Shown: in pieces, positions 11,566 to 28,200 of the stretch
How positions within the stretch are numbered: position 1 is the stretch's first letter
Layout of the letters: every line of letters begins with the position of its first letter
Source: Morella rubra
Lineage: Eukaryota > Streptophyta > Magnoliopsida > Fagales > Myricaceae
DNA length: 64,000 nt
Direction: 5' to 3'
Assembly: GCA_003952965.2 (NCBI GenBank)
Contig: CM025849.1
Location: 7,935,243-7,999,242, forward strand
Made by a program: the position numbers and the translations under genes
The notes under the pieces: generated by a model
Told to the model about the DNA's origin: nothing
Seen by the model: only the letters and a program-made list of their open reading frames with translations
Database searches by the model: none

Positions 11566-12952
11566 TGTTAGCCTAAGGTTGTTTTGCAAACAATCTTTGA
11601 TTTTGATAATCAAAAAATTCTAAGTTTTGAAGACTTTTAGATTTTACATTGTCAATCTACTATTTTCTAAGATTTATTTCAAAGGTTTGAGGTTCTCTCT
11701 AAAATATTTCTAAGTGCACTTGAACACCATTACACAAGTTGATAAAATCAATTTTTCATATTGTAGGTGTTTAAAGAAGTTTGGAATGGATTGGATGCTT
11801 TAAAGTTGCTGTTTTTTTCTCTCCAGCACTTATAAGTGTCTACACATTGCATTGTCTCCCCGACAGATGAAAACATGGTGTCGACACATAGAAGACAATG
11901 TGTTGACACATAGTGCAAAATTGTAGATATCCTGGAAACGGCGCCAGATCATCCAAAATGTTTCAAAAGTCTTTTAAACCCCTCCAACGGTAAAATGAAG
12001 CCACTTTGATGACCGTTGAAGACCTGGGCTATAAGAAGAATGAGATAGAGAGAGAAAGCAAGGACTTGCATCATTATTCAAAATCTACCTCCGATAGAAG
12101 AGAAAGCAAGATCCCAAGATTACATTTGCTGATTCCTCCAAGATCAAAGCTCCCATTGTTAAATCTTCTTCTCATGCTTATTTTTGACGATCTAGCCTCC
12201 AAAGAGAGAGAAGTTTCTTGAAGAAGAGACAACACAATTGCAATCAATCGTGCCCTAACTTCTAGAGAGAGAAAGTGCTTTGAAGAAGAGGGAAAACCGC
12301 ACCTACCAAGAAAGCTTGTGCTCCTACTTGCCAAACTTTAAGTCTCATTCAAGAATCTTGTCTTCTTGCACTTTATTGAGCTTTTCATTTGCTGATTTGG
12401 CTTAGAGAGCCATTCCACACTTTTGAGCTTTCCACTTGCATATTCGGCTTAGAGAGCCATTATTCATTGTACCCATCTATTGTAAAATTTGAGTGTTAGG
12501 AAAACACTTGGTCCTACTTGTGGGGGTAGAAGAAAACCCTTGGGTTTTTGGATTTGTGAGAGAGTTGAAGCGTGAGCTCGAAAAACGCTTTGTAAAGGTT
12601 CCTTAGCACCCGGGAAGCTAAGGTGTATTTGCTATTTGGAGAATAGTGAAGGAAGCCCAAGGAAGTCAATAGCCTTGGGGGTGGACGTAGGCAAGTGTTG
12701 GCTGAACACCTAAAAATACGGTGTCATCTCTCTAACTCTCTCTCTCTCTCTTACGTTTCAGTACATATTCATACTTGTGGAGATTTATGTTTATGATTTA
12801 TTGTTCTTCTTATTAAGAAGCATTAAGCATATTCAGATCTGCTCTTGTATTTGTAGAAAAAGTATATTTTCAATCTGCATTTTTATTAAAAAGGGGAGAC
12901 GTTTTTGATAAACCCAATTCACCCCCCCTCTTGGGTTTTATTTAGACTTACA
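11566..12952 (+). mobile_element. Solo LTR, TGTTAGCC family (copy 1), copia-like
   Basis: The segment starts with TGTTAGCC and ends with CTTACA, giving canonical TG...CA ends. It is flanked by an exact 5-bp target-site duplication, ACTAA (11561-11565 and 12953-12957). It contains a TATA-like box (GGCTATAAG, about 12028-12036). Near its end is the block ACCCAATTCACCCCCCCTCTTGGG, also found reversed in the copy at 43331-44644. At 1387 bp with no internal region it is a solo LTR left by recombination. The element class is inferred from end sequences and the 5-bp duplication. Confidence 0.85.
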
Positions 12953-13015
12953 ACTAATCTTCATTAGTCAAACCTAGGTCAAAGGTTCAAGGTCAATAGT
13001 TCAAGTCCAATGTGG

Positions 13016-14842
13016 ACTTGTACCTTGGGCTTGCTGACAATACCATTTTCTTAAGTGATCAATGGCCATAATGGGCTACTAAGCTGGTCCAAAAGGAAAC
13101 AAAAAGAGGTCCAACATGTGAGCCTTAAAAATACGGCTTAATGGGTCCTTTAGGTGTCAAACTTTGGATCTTTCCATTCAAGCCCAAAGCTTTGCCAAAA
13201 CATCAGACACTAAGCCCATAAAAAAAAAATACAAGTCATTCAAACAAGCCCATTTTGAAATTATACAAACAGATTCGTTTTAAGAAAAAAATAAAACTTT
13301 TATATGCATTTTCAAAAATTCATAATAAATTCATTTCAGCTCCAAAAATCATGAAATTTAAATTGGAGGCTCCTAAGGGTGTCTAAATTCATGTCTCAAA
13401 ATATCAGATCAAAAAAAGGTTGTATGCTATATAATAAACATGCCTAAACACACTGTCATCAAGAAATAAGCTAAAACAAGCTAGTTTTGACCTAAATAAA
13501 CAAATCTTCTAATCTACATGTAAATCATTGCACCAAATCATTCCTACATGCTTCTAATACTTTTTAAGGATCTAAAAATCAAGACATGCAAGACAAATAC
13601 ACAAAAATCATCATGAAATCATCAAAGGGGGTAGAATGACCTAATCTCCATAATTTCATCAATTCTTCAAACTCTTCCAACATCAAATCAAGTTAACCAT
13701 TCCTTTAGCATATAATCAACCTAATGAAAAGTTCTAGACCAAAGGATTGCATGTTATTAGCCTAAATCCTCAAAGTACTAAAACCACCAAAAACATGCAA
13801 AACTAACCCTTACCTTAAATGATCTCTTCAAGCTTTAACAATCACAAAACCTACATGAAACACCATATTAGGATCTAATAACATCAAAACAAGATCAAAG
13901 CATTCCAATTTCTAATGAACTCCAAGAATATCACAAAAATTCCTCAAAATCATCTCTTTGATCCACTTGACTAGAACCTCTCCCTTTCTTCTCTTTCTCC
14001 CCTCTTTTCTCCTCATTTCTCCAGCTCTTTCTCTCTAGACACCCCACTCATGGCCGGCTGAATCTGTGAAGAATTCCTTCACACAATGGTCCTATTTATA
14101 CTACCACTAACTAGGGTTAGCTTAAGCTTCCTAGGGTTAAGTAGGTGTCTAGGCTTAGCTTAGACAGTCTACTCAAGCATTAGAAGGTGATTGGTCAGTC
14201 AGGGAGGTAGCTAATGATGACAAATCATTGCACTTTGACTACAAAACAATTCTATGGGCACTAAACCATGGGCTGACCGGTTTTCCTTGGTCAAAGGAGG
14301 TGCTGACTTACTAATGGGCCAAGGCAAGTTGAGTGGGCTGAAGCTAGACCCAAGAAAAAATGATTTCTAAGCCCAATTACACTAAACAATGCAATCTAAG
14401 CCCAAAACCCTAAATAAAATAAAAATTTCTAAGAAATAAATCAAATAAGGCACAACATCTTTCAATTAGGTCCTATTTACCAAGAAAACAATGAAACAAT
14501 ACATGTCAAGCAAAAATATTGGAGAAAAAAAAAGGTTTCTAGAAGAAATTAGGGCAAAAAAAAAGCTTTAGGGGCAAAATCGTCTTTTCCAGCATATAAA
14601 AGTAATTTATAAAAATTATTAGGACGCTGACATAGGAAAAATAGTTAATAACATGAAAGAGCTCGAAAATACAAGAAAGAGGATATTTTTATCATAATTT
14701 TTTGGATATATAGAACTATTTCCAGGTATTTTACACTATTTATAAATAATTAAATCCGAAATTAATAATATAAAAATTATTAATCATACTTATTGAGGAA
14801 AATTATGATTATCAATAATATTTAAAGGGTTGGGGTGTTACA
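13016..14842 (-). mobile_element. Probable gypsy-type LTR or LTR fragment
   Basis: On the minus strand the right edge starts TGTAACACCCCAACCC, the usual start of many plant Ty3-gypsy LTRs. About 1.8 kb of non-coding sequence with pyrimidine-rich stretches follows. TGTGG follows the right edge (14843-14847) and also occurs at 13011-13015, so a 5-bp duplication is possible. However, the left end would then lack the canonical CA (minus strand), so that boundary is uncertain. The insertion abuts and truncates the hAT transposase remnant at 14843. Confidence 0.55.
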
Positions 14843-15630
14843 TGTGGTCTCCGCTGCAGCAACACTGACCAATTCCTTTTGAGTTTTAGGAGAAATCATT
14901 TGGTTGTTTCAAGAGTATTAAGATGAGTTGTGTTACGAACCTATTTTTTACGTAAATTGTACTATTCCAAGAGTTCAAGAAAATTGTCCTTCCTCGTTGA
15001 ACTCCCGGACTCATCGTGACCACGAAAAGCTAATCCTTGTCTCAAAAGATAACGAATGCAATTTAAAACCGTTGTTAAACGAATGCAATAAGCATTCTCT
15101 ACATCATACCCATGTGCAGATAACATGGTCCATCTCGATAACTGTTGACACACTTTTTTACTGTGAGTACTATTACATACACCAACATGCTCACCAAAAA
15201 TCTCCACTACATTTTTCCAACTGCTAAATCTTATATATGTAAACATATCTCCCTTGGATTTTCCTCCTCTAACTTGCCTAAATAGATAACACCACAAATA
15301 ATAAGCTTAATCCTTTAATACACTATATTCCAACCACTCATTATTTTTTAACCATAACTCCCTAAAACCCCTCATTGTTTTCCTATATTGCTTCTTGGGA
15401 AAATTATGGCCAAGTGGTTGAACAATGACCTTTGATCAAATACTCCTTACGAATTTGATCCCTAATTCTAAAATCATATTTTTCGATGTATTTACGTAAC
15501 CCTGGGTCAGCAACAATATTATCCGGACTAAATAAAAGACTTTCGAACTAGTATTCATTTCAGAAGTAGCAGCCACGTTAGGAGTACTAAATGACCTTGG
15601 CTGGCTTCTTTTTATCAAAAACTTATCCAT
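14843..15630 (-). pseudogene. hAT-type transposase pseudogene (TTF zinc finger / DUF4371 class)
   Basis: On the minus strand from ATG at 15630 (MDKFLIKRSQ) the pieces match the N-terminal part of plant hAT-like transposases annotated as TTF-type or ZMYM1-like. After a frameshift comes DPGLRKYIEKYDFRIRDQIR (about 15510-15450), then HNFPKKQYRKTMRGFRELWL (about 15410-15350). An in-frame stop follows before YYLWCYLF, then FSSWKNVVEIFGEHVG, and RYLLRQGLAFRGHDES with NFLELLE (about 15060-14965). The last readable part, MISPKTQKELVSVAAAETT, ends exactly where the gypsy-type LTR begins. The C-terminal dimerisation region is absent. The gene is dead, with several stops and frameshifts. Confidence 0.75.
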
Positions 15631-15639
15631 TATCTAAAC

Positions 15640-16075
15640 AAAACAAAATTCATCAATATAATTTCATAACCTAATCACAGTTTCACAACCTCGTCCTAAT
15701 CATAATGTCAATATCATAATCACAATAAATCATAATCTAATCAATTATTCATCACAAATTAAATCACAATTAACAACTTCACAATAATCATAATCACAAT
15801 AACCACAATAAATCACAGTAAATCACAAATTCACAATAAATCATAATTCAAATCAATTATTCATCAAAAATTAAATCACAATTAACAACTTCACAATTTC
15901 ACAATAATCATAATCACAATAATTATGAATAAATCACATTAAATCACAAATTCACAATATCCTAATCACAATGACTCATAATCCTAATCAATTATTCATC
16001 AAAAATAAAATCACATTAACAACTTCACAATTTTTATTTAATAGAAAATTAAAATCGATTTCATCACAATTAACA
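15640..16075. repeat. AATCACAAT-rich degenerate tandem repeat
   Basis: The stretch is built from variants of AATCACAATAA and ACAACTTCACAAT. A longer unit beginning AATCAATTATTCATCA occurs near 15737, 15850 and 15989, so about 2.3 copies with a period of roughly 115-140 bp. It lies inside the 5' non-coding part of the hAT remnant. Confidence 0.65.
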
Positions 16076-16604
16076 GATTGTAAAGAATCTTTTTAATCGA
16101 AAAAATAAACATAGAGAGATTACCTGGAGGCTGGAGAGAGAGCCGAAGAAAAGAGAGAGAGAGAGAGAGAGCAGAGAGGCGAGAGCCGGCGTTTTGTGGA
16201 AGATGAGAGACAGAGTGAGAGAGGGCTAGCTGGAGGCGTTAGGAGGCCGACGAAAGGCAGAGGCTGGAGACTGGAAAGCGGCATCGGTTGTCGAGAGGTG
16301 GGGAGCAAAGTGAGAGAGGGCTGGGCGTCGGGGAGAGAATGGAAAAAATTGGGGAAGGACAATCCAATAATTAAACTAGGGTGAAACGCACGTTTCACTT
16401 TTTTTTTTTTTTAAGCAGAGCTGTTTCACCCTCTACTAATTTTTTTAAAAAAAACACCAGTTGAGCCGGCCTGAGTGCTTGGTCTAAGGGGGTGGGCCTA
16501 GGCTTAACCATATAAAAAAAATATATATATATTTTAACAAATTTTTCAAGTGCAAGAGGGGCAACTGTCCCAATGCCCCTAGCTAGTTTCACCTGTACTG
16601 GCAA
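16076..16604 (-). mobile_element. 5' non-coding end of the hAT remnant
   Basis: Read on the minus strand, the edge near 16600 starts CAGTACAGGTGAAACTAG and continues GGGGCATTGGGACAGTTGCC, resembling the CAG...GGGGCAA ends of plant hAT elements of this class. The interior has a GA microsatellite (16155-16171) and GC-richer leader sequence. The opposite terminal inverted repeat is missing because the element is truncated at 14843. Confidence 0.5.
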
Positions 16605-17235
16605 AGTCGGTTATTGTACTTTATCAGTGTGGTAGCAATATTGAATGTGTGACACTGCCGATTGTGGTGACAGCTACGATTTTTTTCAAATGGTCGCATA
16701 CAGTACCGCCATTCAGCCCTACTTATAACTACCTGTAACTATCGAAGAATCAGTAGAAAACGATTAGAACATGCCGATTATCGAGGTAAATCTGATAACG
16801 CAAAAATTCTAATGCCCGGGGGCAGCGGAAGCCACCTCGAATCACAAAACGTCAAAGTCTAACACGTGAACATGCTTACGTCTAGACAAATGGATGGACC
16901 ACTTGTAGAGCGTAAAAGAACATAAAAGAGGAAATCGCATTAGAATCCGATAATTAAGATTGCCAGCACAATTTAAAATATATAATAATATATATGGGGA
17001 TTATTTTACGTTATCGGAATCTTTTCGTGTCGTTCATCTGGATCCAAAGCAAAAAGTAATAACGTTTTCCATCACAAACAGCCCCATAGAAAATCCAAGA
17101 GAAAACAAACACTAAAAGAAAGAAAGAAAGAAAACCAAATCTCTTTTTGTACAGATACTCAAGTAATTGTTAAAATTTGTTGTCACGGGCTGGCTCTGAG
17201 ATCAGTGTTGCTGAGAATTGGAGGAGTCCGATCAA
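16605..17235 (+). promoter_or_regulatory. Upstream region of the galactokinase gene
   Basis: About 630 bases between the hAT remnant and the galactokinase start. AT-rich, with a TA-rich tract at about 16978-16995 and a probable leader from about 17100 containing an AAAG tetranucleotide run. No TATA box can be assigned with confidence. The hAT end lies only about 0.6 kb from the start codon, so it may supply part of the promoter. Confidence 0.4.
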
Positions 17236-22574
<5,339 letters not shown>

Positions 22575-25200
22575 TGTGCATCACTTCACCCCCCTTTGCA
22601 TTTCTTGCATAGAGAAACACCGTATTCAGTTGTCAACTTATTTAGGTTGAGAAACTGCATGGAAATCTTTTGGCTAGTTGAATAAGACATGATGTTATCA
22701 TGTTAGAACTTGTTCTGGAATATGGCCTTCCTGGGTGAAGTCGCAAATGCTAGCCTTGTCTGAAAATAAATAACGATCATCAGGGCGTATAGTTTGTACT
22801 GTTGAAGGAAGCTTCTGTGAATTGTGATATCGAAATGTTTGATTTCAGCAGCTACTCAATTTTACTATGGATTAGATAGCTGGCTGCTGTTCTAGAAGAT
22901 GTGTCGTGTACAGTGACTGTGACAACACTGACGGTGGAAAGTGGAAACAGACTCATTTACCCGAAATTGCTGGGGCCCTGGGGGCATGTGGCTCGGTCTC
23001 TTCAGATGAACCCATTCAAGGTATTTCCTCTAGTGTTCCCCACTGGATTGCAACCTAACGAGTGACTAAGACACATGGGTATTATTGAGTTAGAGGGACC
23101 CCTTAGGTTATATAGTTGTCCACCCATAGATACGCTTCTTGATGGGCCACTGGTAGGCTGTGGCTATTAAAGCCCACGTGGATTTGCACTGCAATCCAAA
23201 TTCTTGTTGGGGTTTGGCAGCTTTGGCTGAGCTTCCACACCTCACTTTATGAAGAGCCTGAAAATGCAATCTATTATGTTGGGACTGACTTTAAAGCAGA
23301 GCTGTAGATTCTTTCTCCTTGTGACTTAAGGGACTGTACGTGGTTCTCCCATGTTCATCAGTTTCATGGGTCCGTACACCCCTCCCAGATTCGTCATTCA
23401 TGGTTTCTAGTAATCTTTCTCTCCCTCTTCTACTTTTTGTTCAGGAAAGGAAAAAAAAAAAAAGAAAGCAGATTGCTATAATATCAAGCCTAAATGTCTC
23501 TTTCTTCTCCTCAAAAGAGGGGAATGGAAATTATTTCATACCACTGTTTATACTTCAGCAAAAGGGTGTGATGAGGACCCACCTCCTTATAGTCACCGCA
23601 AATGAAGGGCTAGTGGATATGCCTATTAGGTACTCCATTTATTATATGTCAGTAAGTGAACCCTAAGTGAACCCAAACCATTACTGTCTTGGCCACGAAC
23701 AAATTAACCTAATGCAGTGTGCGTTAGTTAGAAGGCTGACAGTAACATCTACCAGAGATTCTCTTCAATTTTTGAATGGAATGGTTTAAATCGAAGAGAG
23801 ATATTTGTAACATGTGGATCATACAATATTTGTTATTGCATGTATTAATTATCTGGCAGTGTGAGTCTTATAATAATCAATGTTTATTATGTATTTTTCT
23901 GTGTGATTTTGTCAATTGGACTGTTTAATTATAAGAACTTAATCCCTTTAAGATGGTACTTGTTTGGTTATTGGAAACCATTATTAAATAGGTAATTATA
24001 TCTTTCTTATAAAAAAAAAAAAAAGAGAGAATATATCTTCTTTATAATCGTGAATAAGAATCTCTTTGCGGAAAAAAAAAAGATGATGAAATAAACAGAA
24101 TGTTAATAAATTATGACATTTTCATAATAATTTAGGTCGGTCTTTTCAATGAAATCCGGCCAATGCAAATATAAGCTAATTGAAGAAAAATGATAAGACT
24201 AGGTAAAGTATATGGAAATGGAACTTAAGACAAATTCACATTGTTTATGAATTTTTCATCGTTTAAGGGTCCAAATTGATGCCCACTGGAGGTAGTAAAC
24301 TGAAACTCTTTGACTAAATTCAAGTATCTTCATATTATGATAGCTCTTAACATTTTTTCTCTTACGTGGAGCTGGTGCCCTGGGCCTGGTGCCAGTGGGT
24401 TTGGACCTACACCATATCTTTCCGGCATAAAACGGTTAAGCTAACCAGAGTCTCTTTTATTACAACAAAGATGGACAATAAAAACAAACAAACAAACAAA
24501 GATGGATAACCCACACTTTTTCCCATCCTGATCCATCTGGAGTAGAATATATATATACAAACAGCCGGCAATTATTTTTTTTTTCCTCCGGTGATGCATA
24601 TAAAAATTCCGGCAGCTATAATCCACAAGAGTAGATATTATCCCATCTAAGTTCATAGAAAAATAACTTAATAAAATTGGACAGCCACAATCTATATTTT
24701 TATAAAGTCTACCATTCAGTTGGGTTTTAACGTTTCAACTTTACAAAGAGTCAGCTTAATAAATTAGTCGTCACCTTTTTAATAAACCCCATCATTGTTA
24801 CCATTAAATATTATATATCAACCTTACCAAAAGTATTTTTTTAAAACTTATATTATAAATAATCTAAATCTAATAGGGTTAAAAATTTCTGAAAAATAAT
24901 AAATATTTTGGGCGCTGTTTAAAAGTCCTGGCTGCACTTGCAAATTCTCAGCCTATTCTAATTTTTTTCTCCCCAATTTTCGTGAAGAGTGTTTCTCAGT
25001 CAATTTTGCTTGGGTCTGTAATTCCGGAAGACTCTGTGTGTATTGGCTTTTGACCAGTTTCGTTTGGATAAACACGGCATATAGTAAGCCGGCTTTTATG
25101 GGTTCCCCTTTCAATGACTACTTGCCCACCGGAAACGCATTTTAGAATATTCGAATTTTGGAATGGTAATTGTTCCTTTTTGGGGTTTCATTATTATTTT
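22575..25200. other. 3' flank of galactokinase and gene-free spacer
   Basis: The first ~200 bases are probably the 3' UTR; AAAATAAATAA at about 22760 is a plausible poly(A) signal. The rest is AT-rich with A homopolymers near 23452, 24010 and 24070. Short frames such as 23340-23666 have no recognisable domain. Confidence 0.5.
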
Positions 25201-28200
25201 TAATTTCTTTTTAAATAAATAGGATATACAAATTTGTTAAAAATAAATAAAACGTCCCTCTGAGAGTAATAAAGCCGTATTTTGACTTTTAAAAAACAAA
25301 TGTTTTTTCTCTGACCTTTTGGACACATTATTTAATCTAATTTTTTCTTAAACAGATTAAGCTGTTCTGTTATATTTTCTGGATTCATAGACCAGAAAAA
25401 AAAAATAGTTATTTAATTAGATTACGGACGACCAAAGAAGATATGCAAGATAGAATTAGTATTTTTTTATCTATCAAATAAAGATGTATTTAGACTTAGA
25501 ACAGGATTCGATATTATAGATAGAGATAGATATATTTATTATTAATTAATAACAAAAAAAGAAAAATGAGGAAAAATAATTATATTGAGATCAAAATGAG
25601 AATACATTTAAGATGAATTCAATTATAACTACGAGGCAGTGTTATATAAGAAGATAAATTTAAAACAAATCTAAAACTTAATTGGAATTTATTACCAAGC
25701 GATCATATCATTTAAAATAAGGATAAATAGAAGAGTAAATATTATATACAGGTATTTAAAGATATAATATAAATACTATAATAGAGATATATTAAAGAAA
25801 ATTTAAGTTAAAAAATTACTTAATTAATAATAATGGTAGTTGTTCTTATAAGAGGAAGTGTAGATAAGTGGCTTCGGTGCATAGCCGTGCGGAATCGCAT
25901 CCCATTGAATGATATTTGTAGAATTATTGAAACAGATATCGTGATATTAGGTGAAAAAATCAATTCTATAGCGGAAAGGAAAAATTTTAACCCAACTCGA
26001 CATTAATTTGGCTATGAAAGTGAGGCGATGGATAATTTAGCATTTTCAGCTTTGTGAAACTATTGATATCAACTATTCATTAATTCATTTTTTTAGGACG
26101 GCTAAAATTGGTATTGGTCTAGAAGCCAGTGTTAAACACCTATCTTTTTTTTTTGTAATTATTATGAAACTACCGCCAAGAGCTGATTATAGGGACCAAA
26201 AGTTTATGACGATTTTATGGAGAAGAATAATAACTAAAGAATATAAATTATTTTGTGGTTAAATCAGTTTAAGTTCATGAACTAGACGGAGAGAGGAAGT
26301 TGAGTTAAAGATAATTGCGTAGATAAAAACAAAAGGGGTTTTTGTATAGTTGTACGTAGTATTGGTAAACAAACAGTCCCATAGAAAAGAACTATTTTGC
26401 GGATAGTGTAACGTAACCAATGCTCAAGGAAATAATTTCAAAATATTTAATAAAGGTTCATATTTAATGTTACGGCAATGAATGGAGGCAGATAAGGTTA
26501 GTGAGAAGAAACGATTAGATGTAGGGCGATATTAAACTGTGTTGCTAGAAATTCATTTATGACAGCATGATTATAAGCGTTAAGGATCAAAGTTTAAAAA
26601 TTTTGGGAATGTGACAATAGTGGAGATATTGTCAATTCTTCTCCAAAATGATTGGGTAAAAAGATCATTTTGTACTGTCCATTTAAAAAAGGCACTCTTC
26701 TTCCGAAAATCATACTGTACTCTCACCAATAAGTGCATTTAAGTAAAAAAAAAAAAAATTAAAATGAATACATCCAAATTTATTAATAACTAGAGGCAGT
26801 AAAGAGATATGATGAATCTGCACATTATCCAATTACAAACCAAGAGAAACTATGATTCTGGAGTATATATATAGGAACTCAGATGTTCGTTGTTGGAGTG
26901 ATATATAAGACGTAGATCACAGAGAGAGTGCGAGTTCGAGATTCTTGAGGTCGTTACTAGAGGTCTTTTTGGAGAATTGAGGTGATTGGCATGTGCGTAT
27001 TTGATCTTTTGGATTTTCATGTTAACTTCCCGCGCGAATTTTTCATGAGTAACGAAGAACCAAATTTGATATATCTGAAATCAAGAAAACAATTGGTTCT
27101 TTTCATTGTTCAGAACCTTTCAGTGTTTATCAGGTATTTTGGGAGGAGCTTTTCGGCCTTTTTGGGTTCTCACTCTAATTTCTGGTAAGCTTGAAGAGGT
27201 CAAATAGAGAAAGAGTTAAAGGGCGTGAAGAGAAGAGGAGAAGAGGCGTTTACTCAAAATGCACATATGGCGATAAGTGCTTGAATTAGGCTGGCTCTGT
27301 ATTTATTAGAGTTTTATAATATTTGCCGGATTCTATTTTCCTAATTTTTGAGTTTGACATATTATTGTTTCATTTTGGTGTGCTTTTTCTGCTCCAGTGT
27401 TATTGATTTGTTTTTTGGAATTGAGTAGGCGCTACATATAAAATTCAGTTCCTGCAGTTTTGTTTTATCTTGCATGGTCCTGTGTAAATTGATTTGGATT
27501 CTTTCTTACTCTTTGGGAATTTTCTTTGCAATATTTATTATCATATATAAAAGATCGATCACTGCCGTCCTATTATGTTTTTGATCGGTGGGTTATTTGC
27601 TATATTTCATATTTATTAAAAGATTTGTGGACGGGTGTCAAAAATGTGAAGGACGGAAGTTGTGTGTTAGAGTTGGGTTCTTGGTATGTTGGCTGTTTAG
27701 GGAGATAGTTTTTCCTTTGCCCTTTTAGGATTGGTTTTTGATGGTATTAGCCTTTTATTGGTACTTGTTTCAACTTTGGTATACTTTTTATCCTGCATTT
27801 AATTACTGTAATTTTTCATTTCGTTGTTGCCATTACTTTATGTTAAGCTGCAAAATTTATGGGATATAAGCTGAAGGCATTTGTTTCTATGTCATTTGGG
27901 CTGTATTATAAGTTGCGGTTCTGCTTTAATTGACAATGGTGTTCCTAGTGATGTATCCTGATTGGTTTATGGTCTGTTACTACAAAGGGATCCATTTAGA
28001 CTTGTAGTCGTCTTTTTTTCAAGTTACATATTTTCACTCTTGGACTCCGTTCGTTCCTTTTTGGTCCAGGTATAACGATTAGAAAGTAAGTTTAATTAAT
28101 GGTGTGGCCGTGAAGATGTAGGTCCGTAATTCCCATGTAGATTGAGGAAGTGTGTGGCGTTATTATTATAGAGGATCTCATGTAGAAAGTTGTCTTCTTT

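Noticed and set aside
15640-16075. Possible CRISPR-like array
   Set aside because: The repeat units are AT-rich, degenerate and contiguous, with no constant repeat and unique spacers, and the setting is a plant genome. It is a degenerate tandem repeat.
26982-27188. 68-codon frame after a TATA-like box as a small gene
   Set aside because: Starts from a non-ATG or weak context, shows no conserved motif, and lies in the C-poor region where frames are short and random.
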